Assembly (NCBI GenBank): GCA_033782935.1
Contig: JAWQEG010000259.1
Location: forward strand, 658,501-722,500
Direction: 5' to 3'
From: Petrolisthes cinctipes
Taxonomy: Eukaryota > Arthropoda > Malacostraca > Decapoda > Porcellanidae
DNA length: 64,000 nucleotides
The position numbers were made by a program, and so were the translations under genes. Positions 21,286 to 30,445 of this stretch are shown piece after piece (positions within the stretch are counted from its first letter, which is position 1; every line of letters starts with the position of its first letter). The notes beneath the pieces are model-generated. The model searched no databases, was not told the origin of the DNA, and saw only the letters and a list, made by a program, of their open reading frames with translations.

Positions 21286-22190
21286 CTCGCAACTGTGAAA
21301 ACATTGACGTTAATTTCCATTTTATTTTCTCATTGTACCTTGTAAGTATTGATAAACCATGAGTAGTTTGAAAGTCAATGAGTACCTGAGAAATTATTTG
21401 TAATTACCACTTACAAGCTCTATAACAGGAACATCTTTGTAAGTGACCACATAGTTATGTGAACACTGGGGACTATGAAAGTTCACTATGAAATGATCAA
21501 TCTATAGGCTATTCCATTACCCTTAGTCGGAGCTGACAATTGTCGATACACAGATACCACTATTCATTATACTAAAAATAATTTGAAAAGTATTATTATT
21601 GACAAATTGTCATCGTCACAGACTATTAATAAGCATATTACAATGACAAACATTAAGAGTCAAGCCTACAGTAAATTATGATCATCTGTGATTGTGTGTC
21701 ATGTTCTGACAACATGTTACGTGCTCAGACTTTACACTCGAGATATTAAATTTTAAAGTAACTTTATAATGCAGAACATGTAATAACAATACTACTATAT
21801 ATTGGTTTTCCCTGGTCGATGCTGAACATTCATAAAGACGAACAAAAGCGGAGGCTAACTGCTGCCTTACTATCTGACCAACGTGACTGTTGCAGTAAGA
21901 GTGCATAGTACTGAAAACACACGTGGCCCTCTTTTTCTTTGCTTCTGTACATTCGCCATTAAACCACTGTTTGATTTTGTTAGTTTTTGTGTATTTGTTT
22001 GGAATGTATTTATTCACTCTTACGTAATATATCCTGCAAAACTCATTTATGTTGATCATATTAAGTCCAATAATAATGGTTCATCAGTTCCTCTTTCTCT
22101 TGTGTTATCAGTAACATGTTGTGTTAACAAGAAGTCGAATTAAGTCTAGTTATTTACTGTTCCATTGGTTTTCTGTTGCCCTTGCTTCAA
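21286..22190 (+). other. Intron 1, A/T-rich stretch without a recognised feature
   Basis: Only short chance frames occur on both strands. No copies of the other repeat families and no obvious inverted repeats were found. Confidence 0.45.
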
Positions 22191-22745
22191 GGGCATGCTG
22201 TGTGTGTGCATCTGTGTATGTGAAGAGGGAAATGAAGGGAAGGGAGAGAAGACTATGAGAAACGATCTATAGAGAGAGGGGAGAGAAAGGTAGGTAAGGT
22301 ATGATGGTGTTTCTAAAGAGGAGAGTGTGTGACCTGGTGTGATATGATGAGAGAGAGAGAAGTGTGTGTTTGCGAACGTCCATCTGTGTGTGTGTGTGTG
22401 TGTGTGGAAGGAGAAGGGATGGGAAGTAAGAGAAGGTAGGGGGAGATGGAGAGACGGGGAAGAGGATGGTCAAGAAGATAAGGGGGAGGAGGGGAAGAGA
22501 GATAGAGTAAGTGAGAAAGGGATGAAAGGAAGGAGATGGAATGGAAGAAATGGGGTGCAAGGATGGGTAGGAGAGATTAAAGGACGGAGATACAATAGGA
22601 AGGAGGAATGGAGGGGAGAAGACATAAAATGAGAACAGGGAAAGAGGAATGGTGAAGATCGGGAGATGGAGAGTGAGAGAGGATGAGAAGGGGAAGGTAA
22701 GTGGTGACGTTGCGAAGTAGGAAAACAATGCGAGATGGGAAGAGA
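22190..22745 (+). repeat. Long purine-rich (G/A) tract in intron 1
   Basis: For about 550 bases the + strand is overwhelmingly G and A (GAGAGAGG, GGGAAGAGGATGG, AAGGGATGAAAGGAAGG…), broken by a (GT)n run at 22386-22406. The pyrimidine partner strand produces only low-complexity Ser/Pro/Leu frames. Such tracts can form triplex DNA. No gene. Confidence 0.7.
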
Positions 22746-23039
22746 GTGTGTGCATTGTAAAGAGGGAGAGATTGAAATAAGTGTTTTGTAGGTGAATTTG
22801 TGTTTGAGTGTGTGTGTGTGGAAGGAGAGGTATTAATAATTTAAAAAACTCCGATTGATAAATAATAATATATGAGTATTTTATAGAACATTGACAACTG
22901 AGCATTCTAGGATTTTGCTAAGTCTTCGTATCCTGTCTTAGACTTTGGGAAGTTGGAGGTGAATCATGCACACACCTACTGGTAAATATATGCATACATT
23001 CATACTTACACAAATATTCACATTTTTATGGGTGCTTTG

Positions 23040-23465
23040 TATGTGTGTGTTTGTTCCAAAGTTTGACCAGTTGTGTGTATGTTCGCATGTTCCAGAGTTG
23101 ACCAGGTGTGTGTGTATTCCAGAGTTGACGTATGTGTGTGTGTTCCAGAGTTGACCAGGTGTGTGTTTGTTCCAGAATTGACCAATTGTGTGTGTGTTCC
23201 AGATCCAGAATTGACCAGTTGTGTGTGTGTGTATTTGTTCCAGAGTTGACCAGGTGTGTGTTTGTTCCAGATCCAGAATTGACCAGTTGTGTGTGTGTGT
23301 ATTTGTTCCAGAGTTGACCAGGTGTGTGTTTATTCCAGAGTTAACCAGATGTGCGTGTGTGTGTGTGTGTATTCCAGAGGTGACTAGGTGTGTGTGTTGT
23401 GTGTTCGAGAGTTGACCAGGTGTGTGTTTGTTCCAAAGTTGACAAGGTATGTGTGTGTGTGTCTG
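23040..23465 (+). repeat. Minisatellite with TTCCAGAGTTGACCAG…GTGTGTGT units
   Basis: About a dozen irregular units of roughly 28-46 bases share GTGTGTGT(T/A)TGTTCCAGA(GTT/ATT)GACCAG. Longer units carry an extra CCAGAT. The apparent protein frames (repeats of CVCSRVDQ and CVFVPELTR) are by-products of the repeat. It lies in intron 1, 2.2 kb before exon 2. Confidence 0.8.
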
Positions 23466-23559
23466 TATAAGGGAAGAGGTAATTGTGTGTGTTGATTATT
23501 TGAAAGGAGGGACGAGGGAGAGAAAATAATAAGGTAGAGACAGGCAGACAGACGGATAG

Positions 23560-23730
23560 ACAGACTCCGCTCTTCCTTCCATCCTCCCTATCATCCTCTA
23601 CTCCTCCCTCTCTCCCTTCTTTCCTCCACTCTTCTTTCCCCCCTTCTTTCCTCCATTTCTCTTTCCTCCACTCCTACGTCCCTTCCTTCTTTCCTCCACT
23701 CCTATCTTATTTCCTTCATGCTTGCTGTCC
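23560..23730 (+). repeat. Pyrimidine-rich (CT) tract
   Basis: The + strand is almost wholly C and T (CTTCCTTCCATCCTCCCT…), with units near TCCTCCACTCCT. It is the mirror composition of the purine tract 0.9 kb upstream. It is part of intron 1. Confidence 0.6.
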
Positions 23731-24552
23731 CTCATTTCCTTCAATATATATTCTTCGTTCATGTTGGCCCTCTTTCTCTAATTATCATCACAGTCTATGA
23801 ATAATTTATTTTCCTGTCCTAATTACCTGCATTCGTAAACACTTATATCTTCTAGTGAAGATCGTATTGCTTAGTTTAGGCTGTGTGTGTGTATCATACG
23901 TAGGGAGGAAAAGAGAGAGAGAGACACACACACAAATAAAAATAGACCTCACCAGCGACACTAACCTTGAATATCCTACTCTCTCTCTCTTTCTCTCTCT
24001 GGTCGACACTGAGGTGTGTCCGCCCTTCACCTCCCCAAGGTTAAAACACAGACACACACACACACGTACATCAAGAAACAATGTATATGACAGCCTTCGA
24101 ATTCAACTCCTCATACATCATTTTTTACATTTATCGTTATCATATTGTCCATTCATCCATATTGTTTCTCATTATATTATTCATCTATTTTTATTTTCTT
24201 CCATATAGTATATCATCATGTTCATGTATCAATTTGTGTATTTTCAGCCTTGTGGCTGCCATATCAATAAACCCTTTATATTATTATTATTACATACACA
24301 CAGGTACCGGTACTCCACTGATTAACACACATACACACACAAACAGGTAATCCACTGATTCACGTGCACACACACAAACAGGTAATCCACTGATTCACAC
24401 ACACATACACATTTACGTGCGGCACCCTAGTACAAGAATGACGAATGGGTTTCTTTACCTCTTTCTTCCTTCACTCCTTTCCTTCATTCTGTCTCTCCTT
24501 TTGTTCTATTCCCCTCTTTGTTTTCTACTTGGTTCCCTCCTTCTTTCCCCCG

Positions 24553-24905
24553 TAGGGGCGTATTACCTGTAGTGATGTGGGCAATACTTTAAGGGACCCT
24601 GTGATCGTGTATGAGACCTGGTGGCTTCTGATTCCTCTTGACCATGCCACGAAACAAGCTCCTTCCATGTAGGTGGTGTTTTGTGACAATGCTTGAAGGA
24701 CTCGCTAACCTCCAATTTTTTTACTACATCACGTGGGTCCTTAAGGGTAATGGCGGCCCTTCGGTCCCAGTCACTCTCTTTCAGTTCTTCAGCTGTCCCT
24801 CTTTTCGTTCCATTTCCTTCCTGCTTGCTGTCTCACCGCTCTATCACCTTCTAGCGCTATATAACCTCGCTGTTACGGCGCCTACTATAAATCAATCAAC
24901 AATCA
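24553..24905 (+). mobile_element. SINE-S copy 1
   Basis: It starts near CCCGTAGGGGCGTATTAC and contains CTTAAGGG, CGGTCCCAGTCACTCTCTTTCAG and CTGTCCCTCTTTTC. It ends TAGCGCTATATAACCTCGCTG…GGCGCC followed by TAAATCAATCAAC. The same blocks in the same order are at 40670-40870 in reverse complement. The GGCGC…GCGCC 3' stem and TCAA-type tail resemble the 3' end of NLR-A, suggesting SINE mobilisation by an NLR-A-like enzyme (inference). It carries no protein. Confidence 0.65.
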
Positions 24906-25064
24906 CCCCTCATTCTTTCCTTTTCTTCTAGGTCCCACCCTCCTTCTTTCCTTCGTTTCTGCTGTCCCTCATTTCCTTCTTGCTTGCAGTCCGTCCTTTC
25001 CTTCTATTTTCCTTCGTCCTTGCTGTCCCTCTTTTCCAATTTCTTGTGTATTGATTTTGTATTC

Positions 25065-25115
25065 GCTTTGTTCCCACAGTGTCTACCTCATCACAATTCC
25101 TTGACGATGGAAATT
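25065..25115 (+). repeat. Upstream echo of the exon 2 acceptor region
   Basis: CCCACAG|TGTCTACCTCATCAC then GACGATGGAAAT aligns with the exon 2 start TTCCAG|GGGTTACCTCATCAC then GACGATGGATAT, 548 bases downstream. The AG position is kept. The intervening 450 bases are degenerate TTGTATTCACTTTGT-like text. It reads as a decayed duplicate of the acceptor and first codons. Confidence 0.6.
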
Positions 25116-25389
25116 AGTTTATTCAATTTTACTCATTGTATTCATTAAATTTTTCTTTGCTCATTTTGTTATGACGTTGTATTCCTTTACATTTACTTTG
25201 TACGCATATGTAATCAGTATGTATACACTATTGTCTGCTTATTCTTTTTCTTATTTTGTATTCACTTTGAATTAAATTTATAATAACTTAGTATTCGTTT
25301 TTCGCCCACTTTGTTTTCCCTTTATTCCCTTTGAATTCAATTTGTACTCTATCCATGTTGTATTAAAACTTTGTTCAGTTTCATACCAA

Positions 25390-25617
25390 AATTTATTTGT
25401 ATTCACTTTGTACTCACGTTGCATCCCTTTTGTACTCGTTGTGTATTCCCTTTGTACTCGTGTATTCCCTTTGTACTCGTTGTGTATTCCCTTTGTACTC
25501 GTTGTGTATTCCCTTTGTACTTGTTTTGTATTCCCTTTGTACTCGTTGTGTATTCCATTTGTACTCGTTGTGTATTCCCTTTGAACACGCTTTGTATACC
25601 CTTTGTATTCCTTCCAG
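25390..25617 (+). repeat. 22-base minisatellite leading into the exon 2 acceptor
   Basis: Units of CCCTTTGTACTCGTTGTGTATT, some shortened to 19 or changed (TTGTTTTG), repeat about nine times. The final unit, ACCCTTTGTATTCCTTCCAG (ending at 25617), supplies the pyrimidine tract and AG of exon 2, so the repeat itself provides the splice acceptor context. Confidence 0.8.
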
Positions 25618-25838
25618 GGGTTACCTCATCACCACACCCCGACGATGGATATCCGAATGGCCTACCCAGGTGTGTGTGACTGTGGAGAAACCGAACTCTC
25701 CAGCGGGATTTCTCAATATGACGATAGACAATGTCTCCAGAACTCATTCATTCCGTAGTTCATCTACCACGCCATCATCAGTTGTTCAGGAACCTAAACA
25801 TATGGCTTTTATCTTCACCACCATCAATATTCCTGCAG
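25618..25838 (+). CDS. Exon 2 of alpha-2-macroglobulin/TEP-family gene: MG1 domain
   Basis: The acceptor is TTCCTTCCAG at 25617 and the donor GTAAGT at 25839. The frame gives GYLITTPRRWISEWPTQVCV then TVEKPNSPAGFLNMTIDN…, and ends KHMAFIFTTINIPA plus one base of a Gly codon. The GYL..TP…QVCV opening and the β-strand pattern are those of the first macroglobulin domain after the signal peptide in A2M/TEP/CD109 proteins (family knowledge). Length is 221 bases, entry phase one base, exit phase one base, matching exons 1 and 3. There are no stops. A2M rather than CD109 is suggested by the VCV motif but is not certain. Confidence 0.75.
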
Positions 25839-26095
25839 GTAAGTGTAATTGCAATAGACGATGGCCTTTTAGGTCATCGTTGCTCGTTCAGGAAGGAAAT
25901 CGTATGTTTTCATCTCCATTGTCATTGATATCCTTGGAGGTAAAGTTAATTGCAATAGACGATGGCCTTTTAGGTCATTATTGATCGTCCAGGTATGTAT
26001 TCATATTGCAATAGACGACAGCCCTTTAGGTCATCATCGATCGTTTGGCTTTCATCTCCATTACCATTTATATCGTCGACGGTAAGGTCAATTTT
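25784..26095 (+). repeat. Tandem repeats of the exon 2 end and donor site
   Basis: Units start GTTCAGGAA at 25784 (inside exon 2) and 25886, then GTCCAGG at 25986 and GTTTGGC at 26043, spacing 102, 100 and 57. Each full unit has coding-like text, a donor-like GTAAGT (25839), GTAAAG (25940) or GTAAGG (26082), then TTGCAATAGACGATGGCCTT and AGGTCAT. Only the first donor fits the gene frame with exon 3. The first repeat distance (102) is a multiple of three and the frame stays open into unit 2. Confidence 0.75.
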
Positions 26096-26465
26096 TTCCT
26101 TAGTTTTCCCTTAATGTTCAATTTTTTGTTTTCTGTAATTTTTTCTCTCTTCCATCGACTTTTCTTCTCTTTCCTGTAATTTTTGCTCTCTTCCATCGAC
26201 TTTCCTTTTCTTTCCTTTTCTCTCATTTTTTCTTGTCTACAAAAAATCCCTTAATCCAATAATTAATCAACTTTTTATTTTCATTATCGTTTCCTTTAAT
26301 TATTCTCTATTTCCATTGTCTTTGCTTCTCGCTTCCATTTATTTATCCTCTCCTTGTCTCTCTGATTATTTCTTTATCCACTAATCTCTTTCAATCCACT
26401 AATTACTTTTACGTTGGTTTCACTTAATTATATATCTATACTTTTCTTGTTTCCCTTCCTTCATT
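26096..26465 (+). other. Intron 2, pyrimidine-rich
   Basis: The + strand is T/C-rich with loose repeats of TTTTCTCTCTTCCATCGACTTT (about 26140-26210). No gene or element is visible. Confidence 0.5.
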
Positions 26466-26655
26466 TTCCCCTGGGGTAGGGGTCTACGAATACCTTCCCA
26501 GTATCCGTACTTGTCGTAAAAGGCGGCTAAACGGGGCTTTCACTTCTCCAACTGTCTCATTTTTTTCTTGTTACATTTTGTGCTTACGGTCACCTTATTT
26601 CTCGGGCGCTATATGACCTCGCTGTTACGGTGCCTAATCACAATCAATCAAATAA
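26466..26655 (+). mobile_element. SINE-S-like copy with conserved GAATACC…GTCGTAAAAGGCGGCTAAA core
   Basis: It begins CCCCTGGGGTAGGGG, has a TCTACGAATACC…TTGTCGTAAAAGGCGGCTAA block, and ends GGGCGCTATATGACCTCGCTG…GGTGCCTAATCACAATCAATCAAA. The tail equals that of SINE-S. The front block differs from the 24553 copy, so this may be a second SINE with the same tail. I recall similar GTCGTA(A/G)AAGGCG blocks in arthropod repeats, but the SINE class is unproven. Confidence 0.6.
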
Positions 26656-26849
26656 CTTTCTTCCACTTCATATTCTTTTTCTTATCTTCTTATTTTTTTC
26701 CTGTATCCATTAATTACTTTTTCATTTCTTTATCCTTGATTATTCTCTGGTCTTTCATTGTTTTCTGTTATTCCTTTCCTTATCTCCATCTATATATTTT
26801 CTTTACCTCGTCTCCTTCATTTATTTTTCCTTTTCCTTATCTCCTTGTC

Positions 26850-27133
26850 CACTTATTATGTTATGTTCGTTTCCACTTGAAGCACTAATTATGTTTATGT
26901 TCATCTCCTCTTGAAGGCACTAATTATGCTTATGTTTGTCTCCACTTGAAGGCACTAATATGTTTATGTTCATCTCCACTTCAAGGCACTAACTATGCTT
27001 GTGTTCATCTCCACTTCAAAGAACTAATTATGCTTATATTTGTATCCACTTAATTAAAAGCACTAATATGTTTATGTTCATCTCCACTTGAAGGCACTAA
27101 TTATGCTTATGTTCGTCTCCACTTCAAGGCACC
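26850..27133 (+). repeat. Eight tandem copies of the exon 3 acceptor segment
   Basis: Eight units of 34-39 bases follow AATTATGCTTATGTTCATCT then CCACTTGAAGGCACT. The last one, …TTCGTCTCCACTTCAAG|GCACC, contains the real acceptor (AG 27127-27128) and the first bases of exon 3. Unit 4 (AG 26984-26985) matches the real site at 21 of 23 positions around the splice point. All are in the same orientation and all but one or two keep an AG. Confidence 0.85.
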
Positions 27134-27367
27134 ACAAACCAATGCAACGACATACCAGTTCCCGCCACCACCGATTACAGCAAGAAACTGGAGTTATCCG
27201 GTTCTGTGTCGGGAGTCGAAGTGAACCACCAAGCCGACATACAGTTCAAAAGGTTCGCCACCCGGACTTACCTACAGACGGACAAATATCTCTATTTACC
27301 CGGACAGAAGGTACAAATGCGAGCCATTACGGTGGTCGGTCCGGAGCTCACTATTTCAACGGCACAG
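27129..27367 (+). CDS. Exon 3 of alpha-2-macroglobulin/TEP-family gene: MG1-MG2
   Basis: Reading from the second base of a Gly codon it gives TTNQCNDIPVPATTDYSKKL, ELSGSVSGVE… and TYLQTDKYLYLPGQKVQMRA, ending ITVVGPELTISTAQ at donor GTGAGG (27368). The QTDK.(L)Y.PGQKV(Q/R) signature marks the start of the second macroglobulin domain in A2M, TEP, CD109 and complement C3-type proteins (established family knowledge). It has 239 bases with no stops. The thioester, bait region and receptor-binding domains would lie in exons I could not find up to 64000, so intron 3 is at least 36 kb or the later exons are unrecognised. Confidence 0.85.
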
Positions 27368-27530
27368 GTGAGGAGAATGTTTAATTATGAGTTGTGTTTG
27401 TCTGCATGTCTTTCTCTGTCTCTCACAAACAGTTTTAAAGATGCAGGTGAGAAAGTTTAGTTAAGAGGTGTGTTTCACCGTATGTCTCCCTCACACACTG
27501 TTTCAACGGCGCAGATGAAGAGAGAACCAA
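27345..27530 (+). repeat. Tandem echoes of the exon 3 donor
   Basis: The real boundary CTATTTCAACGGCACAG|GTGAGG (27367/27368) is followed by CAGTTTTAAAGATGCAG|GTGAGA (27446/27447) and TGTTTCAACGGCGCAG|ATGAAG (27514/27515), spacing 79 and 68. The third keeps the coding-like text better but has lost the GT. Each is preceded by a CTCAC(A) stretch. Confidence 0.7.
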
Positions 27531-28361
27531 ACAGTCATTAGTCTGCTGTTAAATCATTCAACTATTATTGTGCAAATATTGGACAAACCTTATCAAACAA
27601 GTACCACCTTCAATGTCACCATTCACCACATTCTTCCAAATCAAATCAATAATGTTCTAACACTACGCCAAATCATCCAGATGAAACGTTAAAACTAATA
27701 TCTAGTGCCAGTGAGAGTAGTGCCGACCACGATCAGTTACCCATGTTTGTATTAAAGAGAGCTGCCTCAGTCCTTTGTCCCATCCTCACACGCGTTATCA
27801 ACACTTCCCTCTCATCAGGCACATTTGCCGACCTAAGATTGCTAAAGTTATCCCCATCCACAAGTCTGGACCTGCAAACCAAATACATAATTATTGCCCC
27901 ATATCAGTACTGCAATCTCTTAAGTAAATATTGGAACGAGTTGTTTACAACAGGTTGATGGAATTTATTAATGCAAATAACATATTACCGAACTCACAAT
28001 ATGGATATTGGCCAAAATGAACCACAGACACTACTCTTTTATCCCTTACCAATTATGTGTTAGGTGCTTTTCATAGTGACTCATTGAACCTTTGTGTATT
28101 CCTCGACCTGTCGAAAGCCTTTGATCCAGTAGATCACGATATATTATTGAAAAAATTATAACGCTGTGCTATCAGGGGAACCTCACTCACTTAGTTCACA
28201 AGTTACCTGTCTGGCTGACGATAACATGTTCTTGTTAATAACCTAACCTCTGATAACTTAATTTTTAAATGCGGAGTGCCCCAAGGTTCAATACTTGGGC
28301 CTCTCCTGTTTTTTATCTAGCCTATATAAATGATATATGTAGCTCCAGTAATATATTGAAG

Positions 28362-29301
28362 TAAGCTCTCCCAAAAAAGTATCGGCATCATAACGAATGA
28401 ACGAAAACGACAATAAACGTAGCATAATGGTACATTGTTTTGAAACCTTATAGATAGTGGTATTCCTGCCGATCAGTTGCCAATTATGCATATTCGTATT
28501 GCTTCATGAGTCAGAGAAACTATAGTGGATGCAATTTGAAACATATTCGCATTTCTTTACCTATTAGAGAAATTTAAAATATCGTAAAATTTGCCCCTTT
28601 CTAATGCTGAAAACTCAGCTAATCCACACCGTAGTTGCCGAATGGTATGTAACGTTATCTTTCTTTTATATTTATTTTATTTTGTTTTTACTATTTTTTA
28701 TATACCTCTACCTCGGGACAGGAGGCCGTCAGTCGTGGCCTGAGACTGAGGCCCCGAAATTATCGAGTGAAGCTTTGAGGTGTTGGTTTCTTCACATGTT
28801 TGTTTATACACGTCACTTTCTGGAGAGGGCAATGTCTGTTTGTGTTACTTTACAAAACTTTATTTAGAAGTATGAGAAGAAAAAGCATAAGCCTACTTAA
28901 TCGTATCCTATGCTATAACTGCATTATATTTAAGACAAAATACTACAGTTACAGCGAATCTACTCAAAGATTCCTTTTTGGTTAAAATCCGATTTGGTAA
29001 CTTGATTCTCTGGCTTTTAATTCTCATTATATTCAATAATTCAGTAAATTTCCCCTCCCCCCAAACCATCAATCATTAAAATCACATAACATAAATCTGT
29101 AAAAATGAAGTCACAACTCTTACTCCACGACTTGCCTCATGCATGAATTATGCATGCTAGAAGATTTCACGTTAGTACAGAAATGAGAGTCAACTCATTG
29201 CCAGCAGGAATACCAACCCCACAGTACAGTCATACATGTAGCTTCGATCTTTTCTCAGCAGGATCTAGCCAGCAATGCCGATACTTTTTTGGGAGAGTGT
29301 A
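28362..29301. mobile_element. TA-MITE-2 inside the NLR-E reverse transcriptase
   Basis: The element 28364-29299 (936 bases) has termini AGCTCTCCCAAAAAAGTATC and, inverted, CACTCTCCCAAAAAAGTATC, continuing GGCAT, 23 of 25 identical. It is flanked by TA (28362-28363 and 29300-29301). Removing it joins …NILK to YIFIADDTALL in frame. No transposase is inside. It holds a SINE-X copy (28655-28822). TA duplication and the terminal motif point to Tc1/mariner-type mobilisation. Confidence 0.85.
28655..28822 (-). mobile_element. SINE-X copy 2 inside TA-MITE-2
   Basis: On the + strand it reads …TTTTTATATACCTCTACCTC, then GGCCTGAGACTGAGGCCCCGA, and TTTATACACGTCACTT. The matching blocks of copy 1 are in reverse order and complement at 17820-18010. 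A T-rich end at 28655-28695 corresponds to the A-rich tail of copy 1. Similarity is moderate, so this is an older copy. Confidence 0.5.
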
Positions 29302-29680
29302 CATATTTATTGCTGATGACACTGCCCTTCTTCACAAAAGTTCCAATATTTACAGTTAATTAACACAATCAATAATGAACTTTGCCGTGTATCTGAGTGG
29401 ATATCGGCCAATAAGCAAACACTGAATGTAAGCAAAACTCATTTCATCATCTTCATAAAAATTTTTTTTACTCTCTACCACCACTCACAATAAACAATCA
29501 AATTTTATCAGAGGGTAAAGTGACCAAATTTATCGGGGTCTTTGTAGAACAACATCTATACTGGTACCAACATTTTAAAGCAACTAAAAATAAATTAGCT
29601 AAACAAAGTGGAATTATTTACAATACAGTTTCCTCCACTGCCACGTTCATCACTCCAGCGTTGTCAATGTTTGTACCCCA

Positions 29681-30005
29681 TGTAATGATTGGTTCTGTCC
29701 TGACCAAAAATATAATTACAAATGAAATAAAAATTAATGTTGAAAAAAAAAAAAATAAGGGCAGCTCGACGCTATGACACTCCCTTGTTGATCAGAACAG
29801 CACGTCATTAGCACACACACAAAAAAAAATATATATATAGGTTCCCGTGGTCTTTGCCAAACCAGCAGGGAGGCCGAATATTATGCAGGTGGAAGTGGAA
29901 CAAGAAATAGTCTCTATTATTTTAACAACCTTTATTTACTTACAATTGACCCGAAAATTATTAATTCACCCAGACTTAAATATGAATAATCCCCCCTTTT
30001 GTTTT
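29681..30005 (-). repeat. Gypsy 3' LTR (partial)
   Basis: It shares TGTAATGATTGGT…CTGACCAAAAATATAATTAC, an A run, GGGCAGCTCGAC, (AC)n, GGTTCCCGTGGTCTTTGCCA and TATGAATAATCCCCCC with 37750-38045. It contains about 30 bases (GAATATTATGCAGGTGGAAG…) not in the other LTR. Similarity ends near 30005, so the rest of this LTR is lost. The outer end interrupts NLR-E. Confidence 0.8.
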
Positions 30006-30119
30006 TAAACCCTTAATTCATTACTAATCACTGGAGAGTACTGTGGTTAGAGGTAAAGTATCATAAAATTATTTCATGTTATATTACATATTTCATGTAA
30101 TATATTTATTCTTCCTCTA

Positions 30120-30445
30120 CGCTGTGATCATAATACAGTGAAATGGAACCCTCCTTAGGCCTAAAAGATTTAATAGAACGAGGGTTGACAGAGAGTAGGG
30201 TCCGCAAGTATGGAGAATAGAGATGAGAATAAAAGGGACAGTTGGAGAGACGAAACAGATAAAACAATCCTAGGAGGACCGGACCGGATCGGAATGGTAC
30301 GGTATTGAATTCCCGTGCTTGGGATAAGAAAAAAAAAACTCACGAGACGTGTGATAGAGAACAAGGAAGATTCTTTGAGGAGGTCTAACAGGGAGGCGAC
30401 ATGATCGTGAGAGAAATACGAAGGGAACGATTGCCGCTGAGCAGC
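30120..30445 (-). pseudogene. 3' end of an unassigned non-LTR ORF2 with 3' UTR
   Basis: The minus strand encodes SRSCRLPVRPPQ and then a leucine/serine-rich tail ending near 30170. It is related to the plus-strand remnant at 12690-12888. It lies directly against the right end of Rep-1 (AGTAGTAACGCTTTC boundary near 30440). It shows that material unrelated to Gypsy fills the gap in the LTR element. Confidence 0.5.

Larger units (their letters stand above)
27700..29680 (+). mobile_element. NLR-E, decayed CR1/L2-like non-LTR retrotransposon interrupted by TA-MITE-2
   Basis: The RT domain lies in two parts, 27743-28361 and 29302-29680, separated by a precise TA-flanked element. The 5' start is unclear. 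The 3' end is cut off by the Gypsy LTR that begins TGTAATGATTGG at 29681. No endonuclease was recognised. Confidence 0.75.
27743..29680 (+). pseudogene. NLR-E reverse transcriptase remnant
   Basis: Pieces in order: YRPISVLQS-like text (27895-27925), VFLDLSKAFDPVDHDILLKK (28098-28157, catalytic Asp box), FKCGVPQGSILGPLLFF (28265-28313), then after the MITE FIADDTALLHKSS (29305-29345, ADDT box), SEWISANKQTLNVSKTHF and KFIGVFVEQHLYW. Many stops and frame changes occur (TAA at 28157, TGA/TAG nearby). The motif set is that of CR1/L2-clade RTs. Long dead. Confidence 0.8.

Noticed and set aside
22267..22905. A 212-codon Ser/Pro/Leu-rich minus-strand frame
   Set aside because: It is the pyrimidine strand of the purine tract and is low-complexity throughout.
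22966..23415. Cysteine-rich repeat protein (CVCSRVDQ… frames)
   Set aside because: It is translation of the minisatellite. Several frames are open for the same reason.
23040..23465. Direct repeats resembling a CRISPR array
   Set aside because: Units are irregular, spacers are not unique and the text is GT-rich minisatellite in eukaryotic DNA.
24638..24931. A 97-codon plus-strand frame as a possible A2M exon
   Set aside because: It is SINE-S sequence with no macroglobulin motif and no matching splice phase.
26850..27133. Tandem 35-base units read as a CRISPR array or satellite
   Set aside because: There are no spacers, and the array runs into an exon acceptor. Explained as splice-site duplication.
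27743..28491. Functional reverse transcriptase gene in NLR-E
   Set aside because: Multiple stops, frame changes, a MITE and an LTR insertion break it.
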